DNA of 64,000 nt from positions 1-64,000 of the forward strand of contig JAFQWV010000020.1 in the NCBI GenBank assembly GCA_017407325.1. The letters are read 5' to 3'. The position numbers and the translations under genes were made by a program. Below are positions 53,550 through 62,711 of the stretch, piece by piece (within the stretch, counting starts at the first letter, position 1; each line of letters begins with the position of its first letter). The notes beneath the pieces were generated by a model. That model did not search any database and had not been told where the DNA came from. It was given only the letters and a program-made list of their open reading frames with translations. The stretch comes from Clostridia bacterium (GTDB lineage: Bacteria > Bacillota > Clostridia > Christensenellales > Borkfalkiaceae).

Positions 53550-54877
53550 ATTTCATTTTTAATTTTATCGTATAAATCTCCAGCGCCAAGCAACAAAATA
53601 ATCTTATTTTTTAACGATAATTCCTTGATTTTTATTACTAAACTAAAAACATCATCAAACACCCGACATTTAAGTTCTTTAGCTAAACTTTTTTCATCTA
53701 AACCACAATCTACATCTTCTCTTGCAGGATAAGTTTTAAATAAAATCAAGTTTTCAACCGTTGATAAAACTTTAACAAAATCGTCAAATAACAATTTTGT
53801 TCGCGAATACGTGTGCGGTTGAAAAATTACTAGTGGTTTTTCGTTTTTATAACTTGATAAGATGCTTTCAATTTCCTTCGGATGATGCGCATAATCGCAT
53901 ACAATTTTGCAACCGTTTATAACTGCGATAACCTCATTCCGTCTTTTAACGCCTAAAAAACCTTTTAAACCTTCAATAATTGCTTTTGCTGGCACACCAA
54001 TTATCTGAGCAACTGCAACCGCTGACAACGCATTATACACGTTAAAATTGCAATTTGTATTTAGTCTTATATCATACAACTTCTTGCCACGTTCAAAAAA
54101 TCGTACCGTCAATTTATCTTTTCCATATAAAACCTTTGCAAAATAATCAGCCGTTTTATCAATCATTGAAAAAGTTACCGAAAATCTATTGTTTATCGAA
54201 TACTCGTAAAGATTTTTATCATCAATATTTACTACGCTTATTGTAGCTCGATCTAAAAAGCTAAAAAACGCGTATTTTAACTCATTAAAATCTTTATATG
54301 AATTCATATGATCGTTGTCAATATTTAAAACTACGGCAATGTTTACGGTTAAATTATTGATATTTTTGTCAAACTCACATACTTCGGTTGCAAAAATCTC
54401 TTTACCACTTTGATAAAGATTGCTAAGTTTCATATCAAAACCACCAATATGTGAAGTAAACCCAATATCAGAATTATATAATATATGCGAAAACATTGAA
54501 GTTGCGGTTGTTTTGCCGTGACAACCACTAAAACCAACTGATTTTTCAAAACTTGATAAAATCATTTTAAGAAGTTCAACTCGCTTTATAACGCATTTTT
54601 TAAGTTCTATTGCACGTTTTAACTCAACATTATCATTATTTATTGCTGAGTTATAAATTATAACGTCACAATTTTCGATATTTTTTGCGTTATGCCCAAT
54701 AAAGATTTCGCAACCAATTTGTGAAAGATATTCGGTTGTTTCGCTTAAAACTCTATCGCTTCCACTTACAGAAAAACCATTAATTACCAAATATTTTGCA
54801 AGTGACGACATACTTATTCCACCTATGCCGATAAAGAAAATTTTTGGTTTATTTTGTCGAAATTTAGATTTAAACAT
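53537..54877 (-). CDS. murC: UDP-N-acetylmuramate--L-alanine ligase
   Basis: 446 residues. Adds L-Ala to UDP-MurNAc, the first peptide step of peptidoglycan. FFIGIGGISMSSLAKYL (nucleotide/UDP site), GCHGKTTATSM (ATP P-loop), NIDNDHM and DYAHHPKEI are the Mur ligase motifs. No Shine-Dalgarno precedes the ATG; TATAAT ends five bases before it, suggesting a leaderless message. Monocistronic, away from a dcw cluster. Confidence 0.95.
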   Translation of the reverse strand: MFKSKFRQNKPKIFFIGIGGISMSSLAKYLVINGFSVSGSDRVLSETTEYLSQIGCEIFIGHNAKNIENCDVIIYNSAINNDNVELKRAIELKKCVIKRVELLKMILSSFEKSVGFSGCHGKTTATSMFSHILYNSDIGFTSHIGGFDMKLSNLYQSGKEIFATEVCEFDKNINNLTVNIAVVLNIDNDHMNSYKDFNELKYAFFSFLDRATISVVNIDDKNLYEYSINNRFSVTFSMIDKTADYFAKVLYGKDKLTVRFFERGKKLYDIRLNTNCNFNVYNALSAVAVAQIIGVPAKAIIEGLKGFLGVKRRNEVIAVINGCKIVCDYAHHPKEIESILSSYKNEKPLVIFQPHTYSRTKLLFDDFVKVLSTVENLILFKTYPAREDVDCGLDEKSLAKELKCRVFDDVFSLVIKIKELSLKNKIILLLGAGDLYDKIKNEIKNA

Positions 54878-54882
54878 GCTAA

Positions 54883-54888
54883 ATTATA
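54883..54888 (-). promoter_or_regulatory. -10 box of murC, leaderless layout
   Basis: TATAAT on the minus strand, five bases (TTAGC) before the ATG at 54877. The -35 is weak. Confidence 0.5.
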
Positions 54889-54961
54889 TTAAAAATAGTA
54901 AATAAATATAACGGAAACATATATTTTTAAAAATTTTTGCAACTTTTTTTGCATTTGCTAT

Positions 54962-55012
54962 TGAAATCTTTCCTTTTTCGTTGTATAATAAATAAAAGTC
55001 GTTAAACGACTA
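54962..55012 (+). promoter_or_regulatory. spoVG promoter and 5' mRNA hairpin
   Basis: TTGAAA (54962-54967), 17 bases, TATAAT (54985-54990). Transcription should begin near 54998, where AGTCGT-TAA-ACGACT forms a hairpin directly before AAGGAG. The message would carry a 5'-terminal stem. Confidence 0.75.
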
Positions 55013-55032
55013 AGGAGAAAGAGGATAACTAT

Positions 55033-55299
55033 ATGAAAATCACAGACGTAAGAGTAAGATTAATTCAAAAAGAAGACAGTAAGCTAAAAGCAGTCGCTTC
55101 AATCACTTTCGAAGATTGCTTTGTCGTTCATGACATTAAAATTATTGAAGGTAATGACGGACTGTTTATTGCAATGCCAAGCAGAAAAACAGCTGACGGC
55201 GAATATAAGGATATCGCCCACCCAATCAACACTCCAACTCGTGAAGCAATTATAAGTTCAGTTTTAGATGCTTATAATGCTGAAATTTCAAAAGCATAA
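55033..55299 (+). CDS. spoVG: SpoVG RNA/DNA-binding regulator
   Basis: 88 residues, standard length. [31 protein letters not shown] and [21 protein letters not shown] are near-consensus. SpoVG binds nucleic acids and affects sporulation, division and virulence genes in different Firmicutes. The N-terminal half dimerises; the C-terminal helix binds nucleic acid. Own promoter and terminator. Confidence 0.97.
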   Translation: MKITDVRVRLIQKEDSKLKAVASITFEDCFVVHDIKIIEGNDGLFIAMPSRKTADGEYKDIAHPINTPTREAIISSVLDAYNAEISKA

Positions 55300-55310
55300 A
55301 ATAACAATTT

Positions 55311-55342
55311 AAAAATCGCACGAAAAATCGTGCGATTTTTTA
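55311..55342 (+). terminator. spoVG terminator
   Basis: AAAAATCGCACGA / TCGTGCGATTTTT with an A4 loop; works in both directions with the convergent gene. Confidence 0.9.
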
Positions 55343-55353
55343 TTTTCTAAATT

Positions 55354-56442
55354 TTACGGCGCTTGATAAATTAGGTCTGCTAATACATTATAGTCAGTTG
55401 AAATTTTTAGGTTATCATCACCTTCAACTGTCATGACGATATTTCCATGAAGATCAGTTCTGAATAATATTGTATTATTGTTTAATATGTTTTCTAATGT
55501 CGCTAAGTGCGGATGTTTATATATATTATCTAAGCCACAAGAAATTACGGCGTACTCACAACGGATAGCTTTTAAAAATTCTTCTGTCGTTGACGAGTCA
55601 GAGCCATGGTGAGAAACTTTTAAAACATCAACGTCTGGTAGCTTTGCACTTTCAAAACTTGTTAAAAATTGCTGTTCAAAATCACTGTCAATATCACCTG
55701 TAAACATAAATATTTTATTAAGAAAACTTAGCGTTAAAATTGGCGATACGTTATTGATATTATCAACTTTATAATCTTGTAAAGAAGTTAAAAAATCAAG
55801 AGAACAAACGGCATTTTGAGAATTATTCAATTTTACGTTTATTGTCAAGTCACTTGAATTATCAAAAAATTCCCAGCCACAATTTTCATTAACTATTGCT
55901 TTTAAAAAGTTGAAATATACGTCTGAACTATCAATTAAAGTTTCAGCTGCTCCGACATTAAAATTTTCTGGGAAATTGTAATTTTTACCACTTAAATCAA
56001 AGTAAACGTAAGGTCTAAAAACATACCCTATTTCATAGCGATTAAATAAATCTGCCATTGCACCGATATGGTCGCTGTCTGGATGAGTTGCTAAAACGTA
56101 ATCAATTTTATCAATTAAAAGAACGTTATCAATATACGAAAACAACTTGCTTTCACTTGAAATTGGACCACTGTCAATCATAAAATATTCATCGTTTGGT
56201 AAATGAATTATAATTGCATCACCTTGTCCAACGTCAATAAAATGCACTTTCAAATCATTTTTATATACAGAATTGATAGTTTTTTGAATAGTTTTATTAG
56301 AATTTGATAATTTTTCGCAACCACCTTGCAATAAATACACTGTTGTTGCTAGAATAATCAAAACTACGAAAAAACTTACTGTTGATATTATACGATTTTT
56401 AGGTATTTTTTGAATTTTCTTCTTTTCTTTTGTATTTTTCAT
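55354..56442 (-). CDS. Membrane-anchored metallo-beta-lactamase-fold hydrolase (ComEC C-terminal type)
   Basis: About 362 residues from ATG 56442; a GTG at 56478 would add 12. One N-terminal membrane anchor (~20-40) holds an extracellular domain. VHFIDVGQGDAIII, THPDSDHIG (HxDxDH zinc motif) and VSHHGSDSSTTEEFL match the late-competence/ComEC nuclease-like group. It lacks ComEC's channel, so it may be a secreted nuclease or phosphodiesterase. It follows ftsY closely. Confidence 0.85.
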   Translation of the reverse strand: MKNTKEKKKIQKIPKNRIISTVSFFVVLIILATTVYLLQGGCEKLSNSNKTIQKTINSVYKNDLKVHFIDVGQGDAIIIHLPNDEYFMIDSGPISSESKLFSYIDNVLLIDKIDYVLATHPDSDHIGAMADLFNRYEIGYVFRPYVYFDLSGKNYNFPENFNVGAAETLIDSSDVYFNFLKAIVNENCGWEFFDNSSDLTINVKLNNSQNAVCSLDFLTSLQDYKVDNINNVSPILTLSFLNKIFMFTGDIDSDFEQQFLTSFESAKLPDVDVLKVSHHGSDSSTTEEFLKAIRCEYAVISCGLDNIYKHPHLATLENILNNNTILFRTDLHGNIVMTVEGDDNLKISTDYNVLADLIYQAP

Positions 56443-56481
56443 AGCTTTCAACGTTGTTTTAACATTTGAGAAATACACTTT

Positions 56482-57378
56482 TTAGAACAAAGCTTCAACA
56501 AATTCTTCAGAATCAAAATCTTCGATATCGTCAATGCCTTCGCCTACTCCTACAAATTTAACAGGAACTTTAAGCTTGTCTGCAAGTGAAATTACAAAAC
56601 CACCTTTTGCAGTACCGTCAAGCTTAGTTAAAATTATACCGTCAAGACCTATTGCTTGATTAAATAAATCTACCTGAGAATAAGCGTTTTGACCGGTTGT
56701 TGAATCTAAAACTATCATTTTATAGAAGTTAGCTTCAGGAAATTCTCTGTCAACGACACGATTCATTTTCTTAAGCTCTTCCATTAAGTTAGATTTAACG
56801 TGAAGTCTACCTGCAGTATCTATAATAAGAACGTCAGTTTTCTTAGTTTTTGCAGAATTTACAGCATCATACACTACAGCAGACGGGTCACAACCTTCAG
56901 ATTGCTTAATAATTCTAACGTCAGCGCGTTTTGCCCATACTTCAAGTTGATCACTTGCAGCAGCTCTGAAAGTGTCTGCTGCAGCGATTGTAATCGTTTT
57001 ATGTTCTTTTCTAAATTTATTTGCAAGTTTACCTATCGAAGTAGTCTTACCAACTCCGTTCACCCCGACAATCATAATGATACAAGGATATTCGAAATCG
57101 AAATCGTCGGTATCGTTAAGTTTATCAATTAAAATGTCTTTTAATTCTTCAACGACAACATCTTTATCTGAAACTTTTCCTTCGATCATACGATCACGCA
57201 ATTCTTCAACGATATCTTCGCTTGTTGAAAAACTTATGTCTGAAGAAATTAAGATATCTTCTAAATCTTCATAAAAATCTTCACCGATTTTATCGCGAGC
57301 AAAAAGTTTGGTAAATTTTGATGAAAACGCATCTTTAGTCTTTTTTAATGCGTTCGCAATTTTGCTAAAAAATCCCAT
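56482..57378 (-). CDS. ftsY: Signal recognition particle receptor FtsY
   Basis: 298 residues. NG domain only, without a long acidic A domain, as in many Gram-positives. VGVNGVGKTTSIGKLA (G1), DTFRAAA, IIDTAGRLH (G3), TKLDGTAKGG (G4/G5). Receives SRP-bound ribosomes at the membrane. Part of the rnc-smc-ftsY cluster common to Firmicutes. Confidence 0.97.
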   Translation of the reverse strand: MGFFSKIANALKKTKDAFSSKFTKLFARDKIGEDFYEDLEDILISSDISFSTSEDIVEELRDRMIEGKVSDKDVVVEELKDILIDKLNDTDDFDFEYPCIIMIVGVNGVGKTTSIGKLANKFRKEHKTITIAAADTFRAAASDQLEVWAKRADVRIIKQSEGCDPSAVVYDAVNSAKTKKTDVLIIDTAGRLHVKSNLMEELKKMNRVVDREFPEANFYKMIVLDSTTGQNAYSQVDLFNQAIGLDGIILTKLDGTAKGGFVISLADKLKVPVKFVGVGEGIDDIEDFDSEEFVEALF

Positions 57379-57415
57379 ATTTCACCTTAATTTTTAAAGT
57401 TTTTTACAATTAAAA

Positions 57416-60400
57416 TTAATCTGCGTCAACCACGTCTTCAATATCACTAAGCTTAACAGAAACAATCTTTGATACACCCTTTTCTTGCATTGTTACACCG
57501 AACAACGCATCAGATAATTCCATAGTAACCTTTTTGTGCGTAATTACTATAAACTGAGTTTCTTTAGAGAAGTTTTGTAAGTATCTAGCAAATCTTTCAA
57601 CGTTTGCATCATCAAGCGCTGCTTCGATTTCGTCTAATACAACGAACGGCATTGGACGAAGTTTTAAAATCGCAAACAAAATCGCAATAGCGGTAAGCGA
57701 CATTTCACCACCAGATAGAAGTGAAATTTTTTGCAATTTCTTTCCAGGTGGTTCTGCAACGATTTCAACACCTGCGTCAAGTGGATCTTCTACGTTTGTA
57801 TAGTCTAACAATAAGTCAGCACGTCCACCACCGAATAATTGCTTGAATATAAGTTGGAAATGTGATCTAATTTGCTCAAATCCATCGTTGAATATAGCAA
57901 GCATTTCGTTTGTAAGCTTTTGAATTGCTTTCTTTATGTCATCTTCAGCCTTTTCAAGGTCTGTTCTTTGAACCATCAATTCGTCATAACGGGTTTTTGT
58001 GGTTTCATATTCTTCAATAGCTGACGGATTGACAGGTCCTAAAGAATTCAATTTACGCTTTAAGTCGTTAATAACTTGTTGTGAAGTTGCAAAATTATAT
58101 TCCGGATCTCTTAAATGCTGACAAGTTTCATAAGTTAAGTGATACTCTTCTTCAACGCGTTGTTGCATATATTCAAGTTCTGTATCAACTTTACTTATAG
58201 CAAGCTCTTCTGCGTGGCGTTTTTCTGAAAGTTTTGTTATTTCACTTGCCAAAACTTGACGTCTTAAATCATCTTGAGAAATTTGGTCAGATAATTTTGA
58301 CTTCTTTTCCTTATAACTAATAAGTTCATCGCGCAAAGTTTTGATACCCGAATTTTCTTCATAAACTCTTGTAATATTCTCAATTTGATCATATAAATTA
58401 GCAACAGTTTGTTCGTTTTGAGAAATACCTGCAAGGTTCTTTTTGATAATTTCTTCGGTATCGTTGTATTCGCCTTTCATACGCTCGATATCGTCGTTTG
58501 CAGACTTGATTTCAGAGTGTAAATAAGACAAACGCGCTTGTTTTATCGTATTATTTTCAATTAGCTCGTCACGTCTTTTTCTTAAAACGTCATAAGCAGC
58601 TTGTTGCTTTTGAGCGTCGTCAGATGCACTTTCTTTTTCTTGTTGTAATTTCTTGTTTCCAAGCTCAATATCAAGGTATTCTTGACTGATATCGTTAAGA
58701 CGAGCTGCAATTTGTTCAATAGCATCGTTGTTAGCTTGAATATCTTGCAAACAGTTCTCAGATAATTCTTTATAACTTGTGAGTTTTTCTTTAAGCGAAG
58801 TTAAAGTAAGCTTTAAGTCTTGAACTTGTTTGTTATTTTCATCAAGTTGATCAACTAAACGGTTGCTTTTTTGAACTAAACCGTCTTTTTGGGTTGTAAG
58901 TTTTTGTAAAAGTTCGCGCTTTTGCTTTAAATCATCGTCAATTTGTGACAATTTATTGTCGGTTGCAAGTAAGGTTGACTGATTTTGCTTTTTCGAACCA
59001 CCAGAAACCGAACCACTTGCAGTTAAAATATCACCGTCAAGTGTGACAATCTTAAATGAGAAACGATATTTTTTAGCAATTTGAACGGCATTTTGAATAT
59101 TATCAACAATTAAAGTATTACCTAATAAATATTGAATTACACTTTCATAATAAGAATCGTATTTAACTGCTTTTGTTGCAGAACAAATTGCGCCTTTTTC
59201 AGAAAGTGCACTTAGAAATTCGCGAGTATCCGTTCTTGGTTTAACGCTATTGACAGGTAAGAAAGTTGCTCTGCCAAGTTTACTTAATTTTAAGTATTCT
59301 ACAAGGTACTGCGCGTCCTCTGGAGTAGCCGTTACTACGTTTTGAACTGCCCCACCGATTGCCGTTTCAATTGCAATTTCATATTTAGAATCAGTTTTAA
59401 TAATTGAAGCAACAACGCCCTTTATCTTTGAATTAAGGACAGAATTTTGCTTTGCACTGAGCATTAAGTTTTTAACGCCTTGTGGATAGCCGTCAAACGA
59501 CTCTTTAATGTTAGAATAAATTCTGTGATTAGTTTCAAGCGAGTTGATTTCTATATTAAGTTTATAAATTTTATTTGAAATTTCAGAAACTGAATTATTT
59601 GCTTCAGAAATAGCTTTTTCAATATCGCCAATTTCTTGAACTTTCTTTTCTTGCAAACTTTCGTTAGTTAAAATTTCTACTTTTAATCTAGCAATTTCTT
59701 TTGTAAGCTTATCGTAAGTAGCTGTTAAAGCGTTTACTTTATCTAAAACTTCTTTCTGTTGTGAAGAAATAACGTTCTTTTCAGTATCTAATGAACCTAT
59801 ATTTCTGTTTATGTCAGCAAGAGCATCTGCTGACTTTAAAATCTTACTTTGCGCTGATTGAGCAAGGTCTTCACCCGACTGAATTTCTTTTAAGACCTTT
59901 CCAAGCTCTTTATTGAGCTCGTCAACAGTTTTTGATAGCGATTTTATCTCGTCATCAAAAGATTTAGCCATTTCGCGTTTAGATTCAATGGCCTTATTTA
60001 AAAGTTCAAGTTTTTCAGCCTTTTCAGCATTGTCTTGTTCAAGACGAACAGTATCGCTTTTACAGAAACTAATCTTTTCACGAAGAAGTTTCGTGTTACC
60101 TTCAGTTCTTTCTTGCTTTACGGTTTCAGCCAAAATTTGCTCGTTAAGTTCGTTGATTTTTGCGTCAAACTCATTAACCTGAGCCATATGTAAATTGTAC
60201 GAATCGTTTGCTTCTTTCGATTCACGCTCTCTAATAGCATATTCTTCAATCAAGCCCTGAAGTCTAAGGTTAATTTTCTCTTTAACAGTGCTTGCGTTAT
60301 CATATTTATATAAATAGTTATTGATTTCGTTGTATTTTAAATCTTCGTAAAGCTCTATACTTTTACGGGTTTTTTCTGCGGCTCTACGGCTTGGCTCAAG

Positions 60401-61006
60401 TTGACGTTCAAGCTCGGTCGTAAGATCTACTATACGGGTAATATTATCGCGAGTTCTTTCAAGTTTACGTTCGTTTTCGAGTTTTTCACTCTTAGTTTTT
60501 GCAATACCGACTGCTTCTTCAAAAATAAGACGTCTATCTTCTGGTTTAGACGACAAAATTTCCGAAACTTTACCCTGACCGATAATAGAATAACCGTTTT
60601 TAGATACACCGCATTCGTGCAAAAGATTGATAATATCTCTCATTCTTGCAGGTTGGTTGTTGATATAATACTCACTAGCACCACTTCTAAAAAGCTTACG
60701 AGTAAGAATTACTTGAGTGTATTCACAAGACGGGAAAATTTTATTTGAGTTATCAAAATAAAGCGAAACTTCGCAGTAAGAAAGCATTTTTCTGTTTTGC
60801 GTACCACTAAAGATTACGTCACTCATGCTTGAACCACGTAGAGATTTAGCAGACTGTTCACCAAGAACCCATCTAATTGCATCTGCAATGTTACTTTTTC
60901 CACATCCGTTAGGACCTACGATACCTGTAACACCATTGTCGAATATAATCTCGACTTTGTCTGCAAATGATTTAAAACCTATTATTTCAATCTTTTGAAA
61001 ATTCAA
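57416..61006 (-). CDS. smc: Chromosome partition protein SMC
   Basis: 1196 residues. N-terminal head with GPNGCGKSNIADAIRWVLGE; two long coiled coils (~165-500 and ~660-1020); hinge ~515-640 (GVKNLMLSAKQN through GDILTASGSVSGGSKK); C-terminal head with signature LSGGEMSLTAIAI and Walker B FVVLDEIEAALDD. The start is TTG, nine bases after AAGGGGA, overlapping the rnc stop. Compacts and segregates the chromosome with ScpAB, not encoded here. Confidence 0.97.
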   Translation of the reverse strand: MNFQKIEIIGFKSFADKVEIIFDNGVTGIVGPNGCGKSNIADAIRWVLGEQSAKSLRGSSMSDVIFSGTQNRKMLSYCEVSLYFDNSNKIFPSCEYTQVILTRKLFRSGASEYYINNQPARMRDIINLLHECGVSKNGYSIIGQGKVSEILSSKPEDRRLIFEEAVGIAKTKSEKLENERKLERTRDNITRIVDLTTELERQLEPSRRAAEKTRKSIELYEDLKYNEINNYLYKYDNASTVKEKINLRLQGLIEEYAIRERESKEANDSYNLHMAQVNEFDAKINELNEQILAETVKQERTEGNTKLLREKISFCKSDTVRLEQDNAEKAEKLELLNKAIESKREMAKSFDDEIKSLSKTVDELNKELGKVLKEIQSGEDLAQSAQSKILKSADALADINRNIGSLDTEKNVISSQQKEVLDKVNALTATYDKLTKEIARLKVEILTNESLQEKKVQEIGDIEKAISEANNSVSEISNKIYKLNIEINSLETNHRIYSNIKESFDGYPQGVKNLMLSAKQNSVLNSKIKGVVASIIKTDSKYEIAIETAIGGAVQNVVTATPEDAQYLVEYLKLSKLGRATFLPVNSVKPRTDTREFLSALSEKGAICSATKAVKYDSYYESVIQYLLGNTLIVDNIQNAVQIAKKYRFSFKIVTLDGDILTASGSVSGGSKKQNQSTLLATDNKLSQIDDDLKQKRELLQKLTTQKDGLVQKSNRLVDQLDENNKQVQDLKLTLTSLKEKLTSYKELSENCLQDIQANNDAIEQIAARLNDISQEYLDIELGNKKLQQEKESASDDAQKQQAAYDVLRKRRDELIENNTIKQARLSYLHSEIKSANDDIERMKGEYNDTEEIIKKNLAGISQNEQTVANLYDQIENITRVYEENSGIKTLRDELISYKEKKSKLSDQISQDDLRRQVLASEITKLSEKRHAEELAISKVDTELEYMQQRVEEEYHLTYETCQHLRDPEYNFATSQQVINDLKRKLNSLGPVNPSAIEEYETTKTRYDELMVQRTDLEKAEDDIKKAIQKLTNEMLAIFNDGFEQIRSHFQLIFKQLFGGGRADLLLDYTNVEDPLDAGVEIVAEPPGKKLQKISLLSGGEMSLTAIAILFAILKLRPMPFVVLDEIEAALDDANVERFARYLQNFSKETQFIVITHKKVTMELSDALFGVTMQEKGVSKIVSVKLSDIEDVVDAD

Positions 61007-61701
61007 CTTTCAAATCCCCTTAGTTTTTTTAATAGTTTAAGCGCAATTTCTGCGCATTTTTGCTCTGCTTTTTGTTTTGACGAACCTTTTTCTGTCGCCA
61101 AAATTTTACCTGAAAGTTTTACACACATTGTAAATTCAGGGTTGTGCGCTGGACCTTCAACCTTGACTTGCTCGTAAGAAATTTCGCCCAAATGGTTTTT
61201 CTGCACGTATTCTTGAAAAGCACCTTTAAAATCTGTGCGATCGTCAATACAATCTTCGCATGATAATAGTTTATCGTAAACAAACTTTTTAGCGCATTCC
61301 AATCCACCGTCAATGTAAATTCCGGCAACGAGTGCTTCAAATAAATTTTCAGATAAATTCTGCGATTTAATCTTGCTATTTTTTTCGCCTTCACCTAAAA
61401 TTAAAAATTTTTCAAGACCAAGCTTAGTTATGGCATACGAAAGTGGTTTTTTAGAAACGATTTTTTGCTTCTTTTCGGTAAGCTTACCTTCGTCTATTTT
61501 AGAATTATTCTCAAATAGATACTCAGTCACGATGAACCCTAGTATTGCGTCACCAAAAAATTCAAGTCTTTCGTTGTTTTTATAGCCTTTATGCTCGTTA
61601 GAAAAGGACGAATGAGTAAAACACTCAACAAGAAGCTTTTTATCCTTAAAAGAGTAACCGATTATTTCTTCAACCAAAGAAATATCAATCTTCGTTTTCA
61701 C
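61003..61701 (-). CDS. rnc: Ribonuclease III
   Basis: 232 residues from a GTG at 61701. The endonuclease domain carries NERLEFFGDAIL (metal site) and a second acidic cluster near ENLFEALVAGIYIDGG; the C-terminal dsRNA-binding domain ends in KGSSKQKAEQKCAEIALKLL. Processes rRNA and double-stranded RNA. Overlaps plsX upstream (17 bases) and smc downstream (4 bases). Confidence 0.97.
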   Translation of the reverse strand: MKTKIDISLVEEIIGYSFKDKKLLVECFTHSSFSNEHKGYKNNERLEFFGDAILGFIVTEYLFENNSKIDEGKLTEKKQKIVSKKPLSYAITKLGLEKFLILGEGEKNSKIKSQNLSENLFEALVAGIYIDGGLECAKKFVYDKLLSCEDCIDDRTDFKGAFQEYVQKNHLGEISYEQVKVEGPAHNPEFTMCVKLSGKILATEKGSSKQKAEQKCAEIALKLLKKLRGFES

Positions 61702-62710
61702 TGCCTAATTTCCCTAGTCCTTGTTTAATTTTCCCGATAATATCATTTTTAGCAACGTCACACGCTTGATATATAGCAGCTTCGATCGCAACTTCGCTTG
61801 AAGAACCATGGGCCTTTATAATAGGTCTATCCGCACCTAAAACGACTGCGCCACCGAAACTGTTATAGTCAATACGCTTTTTAACGTTTTTGAAAGTCTT
61901 TTTTAAGAAAATTGCACCAATAGTTGAGATAAAAGAAGACTTAATTTCAGTTTTAATCGTCTTTAAGCAAAGATTAATAGCACCTTCAGCAGCTTTTAGT
62001 GCAATATTACCGCTAAAACCGTCGGTTACGATTACGTCGAACTTTCCAGAGAAAAGGTCGCGCGCTTCACAATTTCCCATAAACTCGATATCAGGCATAT
62101 CCTTTATGAGTTTATACGCTTCTTTCGTTAGCAGCGTACCCTTTTCTTCTTCTGTTCCGTTTGAAAGCACTGCAACTTTTGGCACTTTAACACCAAGGAC
62201 TTCTCTAAAATACACAGAGCCCATAAGCGCAAAGTGTAATAAATTTATAGGCTTGCATTCTGCATTAGCGCCACAGTCAACAAGCATAACCCTTTGATCA
62301 GTTGAATTAGCCGTTGGAAGAAGTGGCGTTAAAGATGGCCTAGAAATGCCTTTTATTCTGCCAATTTTCATAACAGAAGCTGTTAAAATTGCACCTGTAC
62401 TACCAGAAGAAACTAATGCAGAACAACTTTCATCATGCTTTAATAGATCACACGCTACAACAAGTGACGAGTTACGTTTTTCTCTTATTGCCAAAGTTGG
62501 CTTTTCATCGCAACTAATAACTTCGTCTGCATTTAAAACCTCAACTTGATTTTCGTCAAAATCATACTTTTCAAGCTCTTGATTTATTTCTGCACTTTTA
62601 CCAACCAAAACTACAGAAATATCCTTGCAATTATTAACCGCGTTTATCGCGCCTTTAATTTGAGCGTATGGCGAATTGTCGCCACCGTAACAATCAACTA
62701 TAATTTTCAT
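61685..62710 (-). CDS. plsX: Phosphate acyltransferase PlsX
   Basis: 341 residues from ATG 62710, which gives the family N-terminus MKIIVDCYGGDNSP (usually DAMGGD). Makes acyl-phosphate from acyl-ACP for phospholipid synthesis. ALVSSGSTGAILTAS, DCGANAECKP, VDCGAN and FSGNIALKAAEG are typical. In many Firmicutes plsX is followed by fab genes and acpP before rnc; here it overlaps rnc directly. Confidence 0.95.
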   Translation of the reverse strand: MKIIVDCYGGDNSPYAQIKGAINAVNNCKDISVVLVGKSAEINQELEKYDFDENQVEVLNADEVISCDEKPTLAIREKRNSSLVVACDLLKHDESCSALVSSGSTGAILTASVMKIGRIKGISRPSLTPLLPTANSTDQRVMLVDCGANAECKPINLLHFALMGSVYFREVLGVKVPKVAVLSNGTEEEKGTLLTKEAYKLIKDMPDIEFMGNCEARDLFSGKFDVIVTDGFSGNIALKAAEGAINLCLKTIKTEIKSSFISTIGAIFLKKTFKNVKKRIDYNSFGGAVVLGADRPIIKAHGSSSEVAIEAAIYQACDVAKNDIIGKIKQGLGKLGSENED

Positions 62711-62711
62711 A

